DNA of 56,394 nucleotides, taken from Gemmatimonadota bacterium (GTDB taxonomy: Bacteria > Latescibacterota > UBA2968 > UBA8231). Positions 24,379 through 36,000 of this stretch are shown here, piece by piece. The position numbers were made by a program, and so were the translations under genes. The first letter of the stretch is position 1; every line of letters starts with the position of its first letter. Below the pieces are notes generated by a model that saw only the letters and a list, made by a program, of their open reading frames with translations, was not told where the DNA came from and ran no database searches. Location: NCBI GenBank assembly GCA_009841115.1, contig VXML01000014.1, forward strand, positions 28,993 to 85,386, given 5' to 3'.

Positions 24379-25110
24379 ATGAAAAAAGACTGGTGCGCCG
24401 AGGAGTTTCGCTGCATGGTCGTCCTCGGCGAGAGCACCACTGCTGGCGGCTGGAGCACCGCTCCTGATCGCTGTTGGGTGCCTCTCTTGGGCGCGCTCAT
24501 CAACGACTTCCAGACCACGCCTATGCGGGTTGTCAACTCTGGAATCGGTGCCAACCTCATCGCCAAGCGCAGCCCGGCGTACGAGGAGAGCGGGAAGCCG
24601 GCGGCCGACGAGCGTCTCGACAAACACGTCCTCTCCCACGACCCCGACCTGCTCGCGATCTCCTACGGCCTCAACGACGCCCGGGGCGGTACGCCATTGG
24701 CCCAGTTTTGCGAGGACCTGGTCCTGCTCGCGGGGCGCGTGCGCCAACGCGGGAATCCGCTCATCCTGTTGCTCGGGCCCTACTTCATGACCGATTTCAC
24801 CGTCGGGGGGAAGACTTGGAGCCACGCCGATCTGTCCCTATTCAGGCGCTTCAACGCGGCCACGGCCGAGGTGGCGGCACAACTCGACTGTCTGTACGTC
24901 GATCTGCTGGCCGCAAGCGGTGAAGCGCCTTGGATGGTCCACTACGACGGCGTGCACCAGAACGACCTCGGCCACCGGATCGTCGCCAACCGCATCTTCG
25001 AGGTGCTCGCCCAGCATTGTTCCTGCTTGGCGAAGCGAACCCGGCAGGCCGAGCAGACCAGTCCGAGGTGGAGGGACGAGTCAGTGCTGAAGTCCGACTA
25101 CGGCTTCTGA
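24379..25110 (+). CDS. SGNH/GDSL-type hydrolase
   Basis: Starting at 24379 (MKKDWCAEEFRCMVV) gives 243 residues. A longer frame begins inside the previous gene and is unlikely. SGNH blocks are visible: VVLGESTTAGG (block I, Ser in GES), the glycine in GIGANLIA (II), SYGLNDARGG with the asparagine (III) and DGVHQNDLGH with the Asp-His pair (V). These enzymes are esterases or lipases, often acting on acylated carbohydrates. It lies 10 bp after the NYN gene and 25 bp before a Gfo/Idh gene, suggesting a single transcript. Confidence 0.88.
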   Translation: MKKDWCAEEFRCMVVLGESTTAGGWSTAPDRCWVPLLGALINDFQTTPMRVVNSGIGANLIAKRSPAYEESGKPAADERLDKHVLSHDPDLLAISYGLNDARGGTPLAQFCEDLVLLAGRVRQRGNPLILLLGPYFMTDFTVGGKTWSHADLSLFRRFNAATAEVAAQLDCLYVDLLAASGEAPWMVHYDGVHQNDLGHRIVANRIFEVLAQHCSCLAKRTRQAEQTSPRWRDESVLKSDYGF

Positions 25111-25135
25111 CTCGGGGAAAGGAGGTATGAACGCC

Positions 25136-26161
25136 ATGTTGCGCGTCGCTATCGCCGGCTGCCACCGCCAGGTCCTGCGCAAGCCGACGAGCCACAACTT
25201 CGCCTCTGCCTGCTGTGCCCATCCCGACGCGGAAGTCGTCGGCGTCTTCGACTACGGCGAACGGGAGCGCACAGAATTCGTCGAGTGCTGGCGGGATGTG
25301 TGGGGAGAGGTGCCGGTCTTTGACGATTACGAGCAGCTTCTCAAGGAGGTCGGTCCCGACATCGTCTGCATCGCCACCCGACAGACGATGCACGCCGACC
25401 AGATCGAAAGGGCGGTGGCCGCTGGCGTCCGCGGGATTCTGAGTGACAAACCGCTGGCCACGACCCTCGCTGAAATGGATCGCATCGTCGCGGCCTGTGC
25501 GGAGACCCCCTTTGCCTTCGCCCTGGACCGACGCTGGGACTCCGCCTATCGGGCGCTAAGCTCGGCCATCGCTGGCGGCCTGATCGGCGAGGCGACCAGC
25601 TTGGTGGCATACGGCATCCCGAATACAATCAATCACGGCTGTCACTGGTACGACGCCGTGCTCGCGCTGCTGGGAGATCCAGAGCCCACATGGGTCAGCG
25701 GCTTTGTCAATCCCGGCGACTCCGCAGATGAGCGCCGCCGGATGGATCCGCCCTGCCGTGCGCAGATCGGGATGGACAACGGCGCTGTCGCCTATGTAAC
25801 CTGCGACGGACCCAAAGGCCCCGCCTTTGAGGTGGTGGGAGATGGCGGACGGCTCTCCGTATTCGCCGACGCGAGCGCAGCTCGCATCTGGAGGGACGGC
25901 TCTGAAGAATCATTTCCCCTGCCGCCGAAGAAGGAAGGCTGGCCGGCCGGCATGAACATGGTGAACGACTTGGTCCGCGCCGTCAAAGAGGGTGGCCGCA
26001 CTGCGTGCGACATCTCCGAGACCCGACGCGCAACCGAAATCGGATTCGCCATCTGCTCTTCCTCAGAGCGGGAAGGCGTCCGGGTTGCGCTGCCCGCAGC
26101 AGATCGCGCTCTCCGCGTCGAGTCGTATCCGTGGGGGAACGAAGCTCCGAATGCGCCCTAA
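25136..26161 (+). CDS. Gfo/Idh/MocA family oxidoreductase
   Basis: A strong AAAGGAGG (25118-25125) lies 10 nt before ATG 25136 but 1 nt before ATG 25127, so the second ATG is preferred. The product has 341 residues. It opens with a Rossmann strand and a variant glycine segment (VAIAGCHRQVLRKP) in place of the usual GxGxxG. The EKP-type motif reads SDKPLATTL and the C-terminal substrate domain includes NHGCHWYDAVLALLG. The missing glycine pattern may alter NAD(P) affinity. The substrate is unknown. Confidence 0.85.
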   Translation: MLRVAIAGCHRQVLRKPTSHNFASACCAHPDAEVVGVFDYGERERTEFVECWRDVWGEVPVFDDYEQLLKEVGPDIVCIATRQTMHADQIERAVAAGVRGILSDKPLATTLAEMDRIVAACAETPFAFALDRRWDSAYRALSSAIAGGLIGEATSLVAYGIPNTINHGCHWYDAVLALLGDPEPTWVSGFVNPGDSADERRRMDPPCRAQIGMDNGAVAYVTCDGPKGPAFEVVGDGGRLSVFADASAARIWRDGSEESFPLPPKKEGWPAGMNMVNDLVRAVKEGGRTACDISETRRATEIGFAICSSSEREGVRVALPAADRALRVESYPWGNEAPNAP

Positions 26162-26188
26162 CTCAATCCATGCGACAGGCCGGGTGCA

Positions 26189-27031
26189 TCACCCCCGCGA
26201 TGGCTCGGCGTTTTCCCGCCGATGGCGCTGATGCACTTCCGCCATCTTGAAGTCGTTGTCTATGACCTGCTGCAAATGAACCATGCGCTCTGGCCCTGCA
26301 GTGCGCAACATGGCTTCGCCGTGGATGCGGTCAATCCAGAACCGCCCCTCGTTGGCTAGCGCGTTCTGGAAGTCCTCTAGGCGCTCGTCGGGCACGTGTT
26401 CGTAGAAATTCATGGTGTACATGCGCCGCCGCTGCGCGCCGCCGAAAGCGGCGTGCTTGGTATTGTGCCAAAATACGACAATGTCGCCCGGTTGGGTCTC
26501 CACCACTTGGCACGGCACTTGGTTGGGTGCCACCCCCCAAGCCGCGTCGCTGTCGGGCAGGGCCTCTTGCAGGCCGTCAGCATAGGCATCGCCGCAGTGG
26601 TGACTGCCCGGAATGATGCGCACTGCACCCGTGTCTTGGGTCAGCGGATCTAGGTAAAAAGCGATCTTGATGCTGGGAATGCGCTCGCCGCTGTACCCAT
26701 CCGAATGCCAGCGCGTATCGCCGACGTAGAAATTGCCGTCGCCGCTAGTGTAGTTGAAATCATCGCCCAAAATGCTGGCGGCAATGTCGTGGATGCGCGG
26801 GTCGTCGAGCAAGCTGCTCAGGTATTCGCTCTGGTCGGGGAAGGGCACGATGCACGAGCGTGCCCGGCCTTCGTGCTGTTTGCCGTGGTGCCCGCCGCCG
26901 TGTGCAGCCCACACGACCTCGAATTCCTCGATAATGCGGTCGATGCAATCGGCCATCAGACCGGGAAAGTACAGATAGCCGAAGGTGTTGAAGTAATTGA
27001 GCTGTTGTTCGCTCAGGCGCGTCTCGGACAT
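26189..27031 (-). CDS. Phytanoyl-CoA dioxygenase (PhyH) family protein
   Basis: This 280-residue protein starts at 27031 after GGAGGA. The N-terminus reads LNYFNTFGYLYFPGLMADC. The iron-binding triad is visible in WHSDGYSGE (HxD) and HNTKHAAFGG, with ARG in a QRRRMYTMNF segment for 2-oxoglutarate. It is not closely similar to the PhyH at 15 kb. It is convergent with the Gfo/Idh gene, with 27 bp between stops. The substrate is unknown. Confidence 0.9.
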   Translation of the reverse strand: MSETRLSEQQLNYFNTFGYLYFPGLMADCIDRIIEEFEVVWAAHGGGHHGKQHEGRARSCIVPFPDQSEYLSSLLDDPRIHDIAASILGDDFNYTSGDGNFYVGDTRWHSDGYSGERIPSIKIAFYLDPLTQDTGAVRIIPGSHHCGDAYADGLQEALPDSDAAWGVAPNQVPCQVVETQPGDIVVFWHNTKHAAFGGAQRRRMYTMNFYEHVPDERLEDFQNALANEGRFWIDRIHGEAMLRTAGPERMVHLQQVIDNDFKMAEVHQRHRRENAEPSRG

Positions 27032-27095
27032 GGTATTCCTCCAGATTATTCCTCTATGATCGCTTCTGCTAAAGGAGGGCGCAACTGGGGAAGGC

Positions 27096-30000
27096 TTACC
27101 AGTACAGGATGCTGCGCAGCTTGAACTCGTGACTAGACCGAGCCGTGGTGCGCTCGCGGCGCTCGGCGACCAAATCCACGCGCAACGACTGCTCCACGCG
27201 CAGCCGCCCGCCTACGCCATAGGTGTGCGTATCTCGGCCCGACGCGATACGGGCATACGGAGTTAGCAGACCGCCCAATGCGTCTAGGCCGTACCCCAAC
27301 TCTGCGTCGAACAGACCGGCCTCGGCGGTTTGGGTGGATTGTGTCAAGTCCGCCGCGCTGCGCTGCGACCAGAGGCGATCCATTCCGCTCGTCGCAATTC
27401 CCCAAGACGAGTGCATCCGCAGCGACGGCCCCCGCCCCAATGTGCCTGGGTCTATGTTGAGCGAGCCGCCTACACCCCATTCCTCATAGCCGGTGGCCTG
27501 ATGCACCAGCAGCCGCCGCGCCGTCGCCTGCAGTGCTACACCCCGCTGCGAGTGGGTGTAGCCCAAGCTGCCGCCCACTTCCAGACCCAGCCCAGTCTCT
27601 GCGTCGCCGCCGTCGTGGCGCATCCCCACTTCCAGCGATGGCGTCATCCGGCCTGAGTCCAACTCCACGGGGCGGCCTCCTTCCAGTTGGAGGCGCAATC
27701 GGCTTGTCATGGCTTCTAGCGTTGGCTGGACCGCGGCATCCGCGTCCGTTCGCACCAAGAAGGCATCCGACTTTAGCGCCACGTCGTAGGCGGACGATTC
27801 TGTCGATGACAGCAAAGTGCCTCGCGTGCCCAACCCTCCCATCTGCATTCCGATATTAGCGTCGGGACGATCTGCCATTCGTTCCATCTGTCCGCGTCCG
27901 TAGCCGAGCAAACCCCACGCTGACAGCCGCTCGGTCACAGCGACGCGCAGATAGGGATGCACGCTCGTCAGATAGGTTCCCAGTTCGCCTTTGCGGAAAG
28001 CCTCTTCGGCCGTGTGCACGTCGAACTCGCCGGTGCCCACGCTGTGCGCTACCGCTAGACCAGCCAGCGTCTGGCCCTGTTGCCGGTCGACGCCGAGCAG
28101 GGCAGTCACCGGACCGCCGGTAAGCGATAAATCGGCCTCCTCGCTTCTGAAGCGGGTCGTCGCTCCCCGCCCCCAAGCTGTCCAGCGGACGTCCCGCTCT
28201 TCGTCGGCTGCGGCCGACAATTGGAAGGAACTCCGCGATATAATGTCCGCGAAGGAACTTCTCGTCAGACTATAGAAGGGATGCTGGGAGAGGACATCTG
28301 AAAGGGAAGCATTCTTGGCCGGATCAATCGGGCCCTGCCCGCGCTCGGACATCGTCGCCAACGTCACCCGCTGACCGCCCATCGTCAGATGTGCGCCTCC
28401 ATCAGACCGACCTGTCAGGCGGTCCGAGATCGCGTCCATTACTTGGCTAGCCGCCGTCCGCCCAAACCGCGCCAGCCACGCCTTTTCCACCGAGGGGTCA
28501 TCGTCGGTGATAGTACCTGTGGCTGTGGCGTTGGCTGGATTGCTCAACGCGATGGTGAACGTTTCGTCGCCTTCATCCAGTGCGTCGTTGAACACCACCA
28601 CCGCGATGGTCGCCTCGGTCTGGCCGGGTGCGAAGGTCAGGCTGCCTTCTGCTGCCACGTAATCGGCGGCTGCTATCGCCGTGCCGTCAGCGGTCGTCCA
28701 ATCGACCGTCACCTCTAGACCACTGACCGCTCCCAATGTCACCGCGAAGGTTATCTCGCGGTCGCCTTCGGCTGCCTCCGCATCGGCGATGGTCAGGGCT
28801 GGGGTGTCGTCGTTGTCGGCGATTGTGCCGGTGGCCTCGGCATCTTCCAAGGTCGCATTCGCTGGATTGCTCAAGGAGATGGTAAAGGTTTCGTCGGCTT
28901 CGTCCAGCGCGTCGTCTAACAACGAGACGGTAATCGTCTGCTCCGTTTCTAAGGCGTCGAAGGTTAGCGTGCCCGTCGTCTCCGCGTAGTCGGTTCCTTG
29001 GGTTGCCGTGCCGTCGGCGGTCGTCCAATCGGCCGTCACCGCAAGGCTGCTGGCTACGTTCAGTCGCACGGTGAAGATGATTTCCCCGTCGTTTTCTGTG
29101 GCGTTCGCGTCGGCAATGGTTAGCGCCGGGGTGTCATCTTCGGTGATGGTCACTTCGACGTTTGCAGCGGCTAGGCCCTCGTAGTCGCCACCGCTGACGG
29201 TATGCGTCAGCACTACCGGCTCGTCGGCTACCGCGTCGTCGTCGTGGGCGGCGGTTATGGCGACCGTCTGCGGGGTATTCCAGTTGTCTGCGGTGAACGT
29301 CAACGCCGCTGGAGCTACTGACACCTCCGCGTTCTCTGGCATCTGTATTGCGACCGTTGCGTCTGCCGCTGGTTCGGTGTCTAGCGCCACCGTGTAGATT
29401 TCCTCATTGCCTTCTGAGATCGTTAACGCCGTTGCCGAGATCGTCACGCTTGGGATGTCGTCTTCGGTGATGGTCACTTCGACGTTTGCAGCGGCTAGGC
29501 CCTCGTAGTCGCCACCGCTGACGGTATGCGTCAGCACTACCGGCTCGTCGGCTACCGCGTCGTCGTCGTGGGCGGCGGTTACGGCGACTGTCTGCGGTGT
29601 ATTCCAGTTGGCGGCGGTGAAGGTCAGTGCCGATGGGGCCACCGCAATGTCTGTATCTTCGGGTACCTGTATGGCGACGGTTACGTCCGCCGTTGGCTGC
29701 GAAGTCAGCACTGCGGTGTAGGTTTCCTCATCACCTTCTTGGACTTCCAGCGCAGCGGTTGAAATCGTCACCCCGGCGGTGTCGTCTTCAGTGATCGTTA
29801 CTTCGACCTGTGCCGCCGTTACTCCCTCGTAGCCACCACCACTGACGATGTGCGTTAGCACTACTGGCTCATCAGCTACAGCGTCGGCATCCTGCGTGGC
29901 GGTTACTGTTACTGTCTGCGATGTATTCCAGTTGTCTGCGGTGAAGGTCAGCGCCGATGGGGCCACGGTAATGTCCACGTTGTCAGGTACCTGTATGTCG

Positions 30001-33000
30001 ACGGTCACGTCCGCTGTTGGCTCGGTGTCCAGCACTACGGTGTAGGTTTCGTCCTCGCCTTCTTGGACTTCCAATGTAGCCGTTGAAATCGTCACCCCGG
30101 CGGTGTCGTCTTCAGTGATCGTTACTTCGACCTGTGCCGCCGTTACTCCCTCGTAGCCACCACCACTGACGATGTGCGTTAGCACTACTGGCTCGTCGGC
30201 GACCGCGTCGTCGTCATGGGCGGCGGTTACTGTTACCGTCTGCGATGTATTCCAGTTGTCTGCGGTGAAGGACAACGCCGCTGGAGCTACTGACACTTCT
30301 GCGTTCTCCGGCATCTGTATTGCGACCGTTGCGTCTGCCGCTGGTTCGGTGTCTAGCACCACCGTGTAGATTTCCTCATCGCCTTCTGGGACCGTTAACG
30401 CCGTTACCGAGATCGTGACTCCGGCGGTGTCGTCTTCGGTGATGGTTACTTTGACCTGTACGGCGGTCACGCCCTCGTAGTCGCCGCCGCTAACGGTGTG
30501 CGTTAGCACTACTGGCTCGTCGACGACCGCGTCGGCATCGTGAGTCGCGGTTACTGTTACCGTCTGCGGGGTATTCCAGTTGTCTGTGGTGAAGGACAAC
30601 TCGGTTTGATCTACGGTAATGTCCATGTTGTCGGGTAGCTGTATGTCGACGGTCACGTCCGCCGTCGGCTTGGTGTCCAGCACTACGGTGTAGGTTTCGT
30701 CCTCGCCTTCTTGGACTTCCAGCGTAGCCGTTGAGATGGTCACGCTTGGGGTGTCGTCTTCGGTGATGGTTACTTCGACCTGTGCGGCGGTCACGTTTTC
30801 GTAGTCGCCGCCGCTGACGGTGTGCGTTAGCACTACCGGCTCGTCGGCGACCGCGTCGTCGTCGTGGGCGGCGGTTACTGTTACCGTCTGCGGGGTATTC
30901 CAGTTGGCTGCGGTGAAGGACAACTCGGTTTGATCCACCGCTACGTCTGCGCCTTCAGGTACCTGTATGTCGACGGTCACGTCCGCTGTTGGCTCGGTGT
31001 CCAGCACTACGGTGTAGGTTTCGTCCTCGCCTTCTTGGACTTCCAGTGTAGCCGTTGAGATCGTGATTCCGGCGATGTCGTCTTCGGTGATGGTTACTTT
31101 GACCGGCGCGGCGATCACGCCTTCGTAGTCGCCGCCGTTGACGGTGTGCGTCAGCACTACTAGTTCGTCGGCTACCGCGTCGTCGTCGTGGGCGGCGGTT
31201 ACGGCGACCGTCTGCGGTGCATTCCAGTTGTCTGTGGTGAAGGACAACTCGGTTTGATCCACCGCTACGTCTACGCCTTCGGGTAGCTGTATGTCGACGG
31301 TCACGTCCGCTGTTGGCTCGGTGTCCAGCACTACGGTGTAGGTTTCGTCCTCGCCTTCTTGGACTTCCAGCGTAGCCGTTGAGATCGTCACGCCTGGGGT
31401 ATCGTCTTCGGTGATGGTCACCTCGACGTTTGCAGCGGCTAGGCCTTCGTAGTCGCCGCCGCTAACGGTGTGCGTCAGCACTACTGGCTCGTCGGCTACC
31501 GCGTCGTCGTCGTGGGCGGCGGTTACTGTTACCGTCTGCGGGGTATTCCAATTGTCCGCGGTGAAGGTCAATTCCGTCACATCCGCCGCTACGTCTACGC
31601 CTTCGGGTAGCTGTATGTCGACGGTCACGTCCGCTGTTGGCTCGGTGTCCAGCACTACGGTGTAGGTTTCGTCCTCGCCTTCTTGGACTTCCAGCGTAGC
31701 CGTTGAGATGGTCACGCTTGGGGTGTCGTCTTCGATGATGGTCACTTCGACCTGTGCGGCGGCCACGTTTTCGTAGTCGCTGCCGCTGACGATGTGCGTC
31801 AGCACTACCGACTCGTCGGCGACCGCGTCGGCATCGTGAGTCGCGGTTACTGTTACTGTCTGCGATATATTCCAGTTGTCTGTGGTGAAGGACAATTCCG
31901 TCACATCCGCCGCTACGTCTACGCCTTCGGGTAGCTGTATGGCGACGGTTACGTCCGCTGTCGGCTCGGTGTCCAGCACCACCGTATAACTCGCGCTGCC
32001 ACCCTCATCCACCGTCAGTTCAGTCGGGATCACGGTTGCTCCGCGTTTGTCGTTATCGGCGACTGGTACCGTCGCGCTGGCCGCATCGCCTGCCCGATGG
32101 GTTGCGCCATCGGTGATCGTCGCCGTCACCAAGCCGTTTACTTCGTCCACTTCATCGTCCACCGTCGCCACCTGAAGCGTCGTGTTCGACACGCCCACCG
32201 CGAAGGTCGCCTCGGTGTGTGCTCCGTCGGCGAGGAATGCGCCGCGTTGTGTCACTTCTACCGGTACTGTCAATGGCACGGTCAGGTCACCCGCGCGCGT
32301 CAGCGTGAACGTCACTGTCTCTCCCTCTTCTACCACTATCTGATCTGCCGCTATGCTGACCACCGGCAGGTCGTTATCAACGATTGTGCCGGTCGCCTCG
32401 TCATCGCCGATTTCCGCGTTGGCAGCATTGCGCAGCGCGATGGTGAATGCTTCGGTCGCCTCGTCTAAGTCGTCGTCGATGATGGGCACGCGAATCGTCT
32501 GCTCTGTCTCCAAGGCGGCAAAGGTCAGCGTGCCGGTCGTTGCCTCGTAGTCTTCGTCCGCCGTCGCTGTACCGTCGCTGGTCGCGTACTCGACCGTCAC
32601 CGTCTGGTTGCTAGCCATGCTCAGCTGCACCGTAAACGCTATTTCTCCGTCGTCCTCTGCTGCCGCTGAGTCGTCGATCACTAGCATCGGTGTGTCGTCT
32701 TCAATAATCGTCACGTCAACGCTGGTTACCGTTATCGAGTCGTAGTCGCCGCCGCTGACTGCATGACGGATCGTCACTGGATCGTCGGCCACGGCGTCGG
32801 CATCGTGAGCCGCGGTCGCTGTTACCATCTGTGGTGCATTCCAATTGTCTGCGGTGAAGGTCAATTCCGTCTCATCTACTGAGACATCCGCACCTTCGGG
32901 CACTTGCACCGCGATGGTCACGTCCGCGGTCGGCTGCGATTTCAGCACTACGGTGTAGCTCGCGCTGCCGCCCTCGACTACCACTAGGGCGGTCGGCGTT

Positions 33001-36000
33001 ACGGTTGCGCCGCGCTCGTCGTTGTCGATGATCACACCCGTTGCCTTGCCATCTTTGATCATCGAATTGGCAGCATTGAGCAACGCGATCGTCAATGTCT
33101 CGGCCGCCTCGTCTAAGTCGTCGTCGATGATGGGCACGCGAATCGTCTGCCTTGTCTCCAAGGCGGCAAAGGTCAGCGTGCCGAACGCAGTCTCGTAATC
33201 CCGCCCCGCTGTCGCCGTACCGCTTGAAGTCATATACGCTGTCGTCACTGTCTGGCTACTAGCTAGGTTTAGCCGCACCGTAAACACTATCTCTCCGTCG
33301 CCCTCGGATGCCACCGCGTTGACGACTGACAACGCTGGTGTATCGTCTTCAAGAATTGTCACTGCAACGCTGGCCGCGGTTACTGTGTCGTAGTTGCCGC
33401 CGCGCACTTCATGCGTCAGCACTACTATATCGTCAGCTATTGCGTCGTCGTCCTGAGCGACGGTCACTGTTACTGTTTGCGTCTGATTCCAATCCTCGGC
33501 CGTGAACGTCAATTCCGTTTTGTCCACCGCGACTTCCGCATCCTCTGGTACCTGCACGGCCACGGTTACGTCCGCGGTCGGCTCCGCGTCCAGCACCACC
33601 GTGTAGCTGGTGCTGTCGCCTTCGAGGACGCGCAGTACCGTCGGCGTCACGGTTACGCCCGCCGGGGTTATGGGTACTTCGGGTACTTCCGTCACATCGG
33701 GCGCGTCATTATCGGTAACTGACACCGTCGCGCTGGCCACAGCGCCTGCTCGGTGGGTCGGGCCGCTGGTGATCGTTGCCGTTACCGCGCCATCCGCCTC
33801 GTCGCGCTCGTCATCATCTGTCGCCACCAGCAGCGTGGTCGTTGCTGCATTGGCCGCGAATGTCGCTCTGGTGGGTACTCCGTCGGCAAGGAATGCGCCG
33901 CGCTCCGTTATCCGTACGGGCACTGTCAGCGGCACGGTCAGATCGCCAATGCGCGTCAGTGTAAACGCTACTGTCTCGCCTTCTACTACTTCTGCTAGGT
34001 CTGTCGTTACGTTGACCACTGGCAGATCGTCGTCGGCGATCACACCTGTTGCTTCGCCATCAGTGATCGCCACGTTGGCATTGCGCAACGCGACCGTGAA
34101 TGTCTCTGTCGCTTCGTCGATATCGTCGTTGATGATGGGTACGCGGATCGCCTGCCGCGTCTCTAAGAGGGGGAAGGTCAGGGTGCCGGTTGTCTCCGCG
34201 TAATCCGTCCCCGCTGTCGCCGTGCCGTCGGTGGTTATGTAATCGACCGTTACTGGTTGGATTTGGGGCAGGCTTAACAGCACTGTAAACGCCATCTCTC
34301 CGCTGTTCTCCAGCGTTGTTGCGTCGATGATCCGAATCGCTGGGTCGTCCTCGAGAATTGTCACTGTGACGCTGGGCGCGCTCACCGCACCGTAGTCGCC
34401 GCCGCTGACTGTATGAGGGATCGTCACGGGATCGTCGGCCACGGTGTCGTCGTCCTGAGCCGCGGTCACCATGACTAGCTGCTTTGTGCTCCAGTTGGCT
34501 GGAGTGAATGTCAATACCGTCGGTGCGACAGAAATCTCCGCGTTCGCTGGTACCAGCACGGCCACGGTCACGTCTGCTGTCGGCTCGGTGTCGAGCGTTA
34601 CCACGTAGCTGGCGCTGCTGCCCTCGGTCACTGTCAGTGCCGTCGGGATTATAGTCACGCCGCGCACGTCGTTGTCGATGACTGCCACGGTCGCGCTGGC
34701 CGCCGCACCTAGCTGATACGCGCCGCTGGTGATCGTCGCGGTCACCGAACCGTTCGCCTCTATGCTCCCGTCGTCGTCGGTTGCTACCAAAAGTCTCGTC
34801 GTTGCTGCATTGGCCGCGAACGTTGTTTCGGTGGGGACCGCGTCCGTGAGGAATGCACCTTGCTCTGTTACGTTTACCGACACCGTCAGCGGCGCGGTCA
34901 GGTCGCCTTCCCGCGTCAGGGTAAATGCTGCCGTCCCACCTTCTACCACGGCTGCTAGGTCTGCCGCGATGCTGACCGTTACGCGCAGATCGTTGTCGGT
35001 GATCGCGCCCGTTGCCTTGCCCTCGCCGATCTCCGCGCTGGAATTGCGCAACCTGACTCTGAACGTCTCTTCTTCCTCCACCAAATTGTCGTCAATGATG
35101 GGTACGCGAATCCTCTGCTCCGTCGTTAAGATAGGGAAGACCAGGGTCCCGGTCGTCGCTCTGTAATCCTGCCCCGCTGTCGCCGTGCCGCTCGCAGTCG
35201 CGTAGTCCACTGTCACCGCCTCGAGGCTTATTGCACTTAACCTCACCGTGAAATCCAGCACTCCGCCGCCCTCTGATACCTCATAGCGCGTCGCCGCAAA
35301 CGACACCGTCACATCGCTTCTGCGCACTTCTACATCGGGTTTTACCCCGTCGTTGTCGGTGATCGCCACCGTCGCGCTGGCCGCGTTGCCTACCCGATGG
35401 GTATCGCCCCCGGAGATCGTCACTGTTACTGCGCCGATTGCTTCCGCCACCTCATCGTCCACTGTCTCTAGCTCAATCGTGGTCGTCGTCACATTCGCTG
35501 CGAATATAGCTCTAGTGGTAGAGGGTGTTCCGTCGGCGAGGAAGTCACCGTGTTCGGTTATGCTCACTGGCACCCTCAGCGGATCTGCTAGGTTGCTGCC
35601 GGTTCGCGTTACCGTAAAAATCACCGTCTCGCCTTCTTCCACCGTAGTCTGGTCTGACGTCACGCTCACTTCCTGCAGATCGTTGTCGATGATCGCGCCC
35701 GTTGCCTCATCTACGATGATCGTCGCGTTGGAATTGCGCAATCTGAGTGTGAAGGTCTCTTCCTCTTCCACCAGCTTGTCGTCAATGATGGGCACGCGAA
35801 TTATCCGCCCCCTTGCCCCCGCCGGGAAGCTTAGGGTCCCGACGGTCCCCTCGTAATCAGTCCCTCCCATTGCCGTGCCGCTCACAGTCACGTAGTCCAC
35901 CACGACCTCTTGGCTGGCTACTTTACTCAACCTCACTCTGAATTCCACTGCCTCGTCGTCCTCCGACGCCTCATAGCGCGTATTCGTAAACGATAATGTC

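Noticed and set aside
29131..32046. Regular 324-bp repeats considered as CRISPR or satellite.
   Set aside because: The period is far too long for CRISPR, there are no spacers and the reading frame is preserved throughout.
33610..34203. Long plus-strand open frame antisense to the giant gene.
   Set aside because: It arises from the codon bias of repeated T/V/S-rich codons on the opposite strand; it has no ribosome site or recognisable domain.
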